Below the pieces are notes generated by a model that saw only the letters and a list, made by a program, of their open reading frames with translations, was not told where the DNA came from and made no database searches. Position numbers and translations under genes: made by a program. Below are positions 62,023-64,000 of a DNA stretch of 64,000 nucleotides, in pieces; the first letter of the stretch is position 1, and the number at the start of each line of letters is the position of its first letter. The stretch is from Evansella sp. LMS18 (GTDB lineage: Bacteria > Bacillota > Bacilli > Bacillales > Salisediminibacteriaceae), in NCBI RefSeq assembly GCF_024362785.1, contig NZ_CP093301.1:2790001-2854000 (forward strand), in the 5' to 3' direction.

Positions 62023-63168
62023 ATGAAACATCCTTACTTAACAGAAGACCATGAAATGTTCCGGAAAGCGCTGCGGAAATTTCTCGATAAAGAGGCAGCA
62101 CCGCATTTTGATAAATGGGAGGAAGACAGGCTCATCCCTCGATCCTTCTGGAAGAAGATGGGGGAGCAGGGTTTCCTTTGTCCTGATGTTGACGAGAAAT
62201 ATGGAGGATCAGGTACAGACTGGGGCTTCTCCGTAGTCATTAATGAAGAGCTTGAGCGGATTGGTACGAGTTTAATAGGTATCGGGCTTCATAACGACAT
62301 TGTTATCCCTTATATCACTTCGTACGGAACGGAGGAGCAAAAAGACCGCTGGCTGCCTGATTGCGTAACAGGAGACGCGATTACTGCCATTGCGATGACA
62401 GAGCCTGGTGCAGGGTCTGACCTTGCGAATATTAAAACGACAGCAGTTCCAGAGGGAGACCATTATGTACTTAACGGCCAGAAAACGTTTATAACGAACG
62501 GGATTCATGCAGATCTTGTTATTGTTGCCTGTAAGACGGACCCGGATGCTGTGCCTAAACATAAAGGAATCAGCCTTCTTGTGGTTGAAAGAGGGATGGA
62601 GGGGTTCTCCCGGGGGAGGAAGCTGGATAAAATCGGCCTCCACAGCCAGGATACTGCCGAGCTGATTTTCGAAGATTGCAAGGTTCCGAAAGAAAATCTT
62701 CTTGGTGAGGAAGGAAAAGGATTCCTCTATTTAATGGATAAACTGCAGCAGGAGCGTCTCCTTGTCGCTATTGGCGCCCAGACAGCCTCGGAAGATATGC
62801 TGGAAATGACACTGGAATATGTAAAAACGAGAAAAGCATTCGGCAAGACGATCAGCCAGTTTCAGAATACGCAATTCAAGTTAGTGGAAATGGCCACGGA
62901 AATAGAAATCGGGAGAACCTTCCTTGATCAGCTGATCGCAAAGCATATGGCAGGGGAAGACGTAGTTACCCAGGTGTCCATGGCAAAATGGAAGCTGACA
63001 GAAATGGCCAGGAACATTGCAACAGAGTGTATGCAGCTGTACGGTGGTTACGGCTATATGGAGGAATATAAAATAGCGAGAAGATACAGGGACACTCCAG
63101 TTTCCGCCATTTACGCAGGGACGAATGAAATTATGAAAACGATCATCGCGAAAAAAATGGGGTTGTAG
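62023..63168 (+). CDS. Acyl-CoA dehydrogenase
   Basis: 381 residues, ATG after GGAGGT. FAD-binding AMTEPGAGSDLANIKTTA and TFITNGIHADLVIV, C-terminal QLYGGYGYMEEYKIARRYRDTPVSAIYAGTNEIMKTII. The catalytic base is probably Glu in YAGTNEI, as in medium- and long-chain acyl-CoA dehydrogenases, though position alone cannot fix chain length. It introduces the first double bond in acyl-CoA and passes electrons to ETF. It lies 45 bp after the ligase. Confidence 0.94.
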   Translation: MKHPYLTEDHEMFRKALRKFLDKEAAPHFDKWEEDRLIPRSFWKKMGEQGFLCPDVDEKYGGSGTDWGFSVVINEELERIGTSLIGIGLHNDIVIPYITSYGTEEQKDRWLPDCVTGDAITAIAMTEPGAGSDLANIKTTAVPEGDHYVLNGQKTFITNGIHADLVIVACKTDPDAVPKHKGISLLVVERGMEGFSRGRKLDKIGLHSQDTAELIFEDCKVPKENLLGEEGKGFLYLMDKLQQERLLVAIGAQTASEDMLEMTLEYVKTRKAFGKTISQFQNTQFKLVEMATEIEIGRTFLDQLIAKHMAGEDVVTQVSMAKWKLTEMARNIATECMQLYGGYGYMEEYKIARRYRDTPVSAIYAGTNEIMKTIIAKKMGL

Positions 63169-63221
63169 GCAGCCGGAACTTTACTTTTACCTGAGGAAAT
63201 TAATTTAAGGAGGATATTACT

Positions 63222-64000
63222 ATGTACACGACAATTGGCAAATTATTTGATCAGACTGTCAGAAAATATCCGGACAAAGAAGCATTATATTATGTGCAGA
63301 AGAATGTGCGCTACACATACAGGGAGTGGGACAGGCAGGTTAATAAGGCAGCTAACGCCCTGAAAGACGCAGGAGTGGCTAAAGGGGACAGGGTTTCTAC
63401 TTATTTATTCAACACAAAAGAGCTGGCAACCATATTTTTCGCCTGTGCAAAAATCGGAGCTGTATTCAACCCGATTAATTTCCGGCTGGCAGCAAATGAG
63501 CTGAAGTTCATTCTGGAAGACGCGAATCCAAAGGTCATTCTTTTTGAAAAAGCGCTCGCTCCTCACGTTTCAGAAATTCAGCAGTATTTTTCCGGAATGA
63601 GCTTCTGGTATGTGGATGATGAAGCCCCGGACTACGCAGAGAGCTACCATGAAGCAGTTGCGGGAGCATCCGGGGACCGGCCTGAAGCTGAGGTTGCCGA
63701 GGACGACCTGTATGCGATTATGTACACGAGCGGCACAACCGGGAGGCCAAAAGGAGTTATGCACCGGCACCGGGATATGGTGGAACAGAGCCTTATCATC
63801 ATTGCGGGTATGAACCTGACAGAAGAGGACAGAGGCCTGGTGACAGCACCGATGTTCCACTGTGCCGAGCTTCATTGCGCGTTCCTACCTCGGGTCCATA
63901 GCGGAGCGGCAAATATTATCACCCACCACTTCGAGCCAGTGAAGACACTCGAGCTCATTGAAAAGGAAAAAATAAGCCTGTTCTTTTCGGCGCCGACGAT
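63222..64000 (+). CDS. Second AMP-forming acyl-CoA ligase, N-terminal part (cut by window edge)
   Basis: The ATG at 63222 follows AAGGAGG by eight bases; the frame is open to base 64000 (about 259 residues). It starts MYTTIGKLFDQTVRKYPDKEALYYVQ, and the P-loop MYTSGTTGRPKG is present near 165-176. It resembles the first ligase of this operon in overall layout but is clearly different in sequence, so it likely handles another acid or is a paralog with shifted specificity. The C-terminal lid with the catalytic Lys lies outside the window. Confidence 0.9.
   Translation, partial: MYTTIGKLFDQTVRKYPDKEALYYVQKNVRYTYREWDRQVNKAANALKDAGVAKGDRVSTYLFNTKELATIFFACAKIGAVFNPINFRLAANELKFILEDANPKVILFEKALAPHVSEIQQYFSGMSFWYVDDEAPDYAESYHEAVAGASGDRPEAEVAEDDLYAIMYTSGTTGRPKGVMHRHRDMVEQSLIIIAGMNLTEEDRGLVTAPMFHCAELHCAFLPRVHSGAANIITHHFEPVKTLELIEKEKISLFFSAPT

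Overview
The window reads as chromosomal DNA of a Bacillaceae species, most likely from one of the halo-/alkaliphilic lineages. Support comes from strong AGGAGG-type ribosome binding sites, frequent TTG and GTG starts, a SAM-I riboswitch before metNIQ, and close relatives of Bacillus genes (yfmL/yfmM, cshA, catE, recQ, the yheI/yheH exporter pair, bacterial NO synthase). There are no rRNA or tRNA genes, no CRISPR, no phage and no transposase. The low-GC intergenic DNA carries an unusually rich set of short repeats and palindromes.

Layout. 1-557: start of a secreted subtilisin-like protease (minus strand, cut by the window edge). 1.0-6.0 kb: amidohydrolase, NhaC-type antiporter, GNAT, DUF2804. 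6.5-10.1 kb: heterodimeric multidrug ABC exporter. 10.2-12.4 kb: membrane trypsin-like protease with a bizarre acidic/aromatic tail, and a cupredoxin. 12.4-15.4 kb: two paralogous HTH-TPR (RRNPP/NprR-like) regulators, with an unlisted 44-codon exported-peptide gene directly after the upstream one. 15.8-18.0 kb: LpxL-like acyltransferase and NO synthase. 18.3-23.5 kb: Na/Pi cotransporter, fatty-acid desaturase, RecQ. 23.8-26.6 kb: SAM riboswitch and metNIQ. 27.8-29.1 kb: esterase and flavin reductase. 29.2-36.1 kb: clade II nitrous-oxide reductase operon (cytochrome c, nosZ, nosB-like, nosD, nosY, nosF, two lipoproteins) behind an Fnr-type site. 36.6-40.9 kb: tandem AhpD-like protein, ABC-F protein YfmM, helicase YfmL, acidic lipoprotein. 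41.6-45.0 kb: MoxR-DUF58-DUF4129 operon. 45.3-47.3 kb: a gene-free block with three tandem copies of a large RNA-like element, then a 52-bp repeat array. 47.4-54.6 kb: TraB/GumN lipoprotein, SWIM-SNF2 ATPase, CshA, small membrane protein. 54.6-64.0 kb: nitroreductase, ring-cleavage dioxygenase, and a sigma-54-controlled acyl-CoA module (SDR, sigma-54 activator, two acyl-CoA ligases, acyl-CoA dehydrogenase).

How the parts work together. The nos operon looks complete enough to reduce N2O under oxygen limitation. The SDR, ligases and acyl-CoA dehydrogenase look like fatty- or aromatic-acid beta-oxidation switched on by the neighbouring CBS-PAS-AAA activator through -24/-12 promoters. The HTH-TPR regulator plus exported peptide looks like a cell-cell signalling pair. 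The strongest candidate for something undescribed is the triplicated structured element at 45348-46861: it has conserved ends that can pair with each other, a variable interior and a terminator, and no plausible protein. All functional calls are from reading the sequence; no database search or folding program was run.
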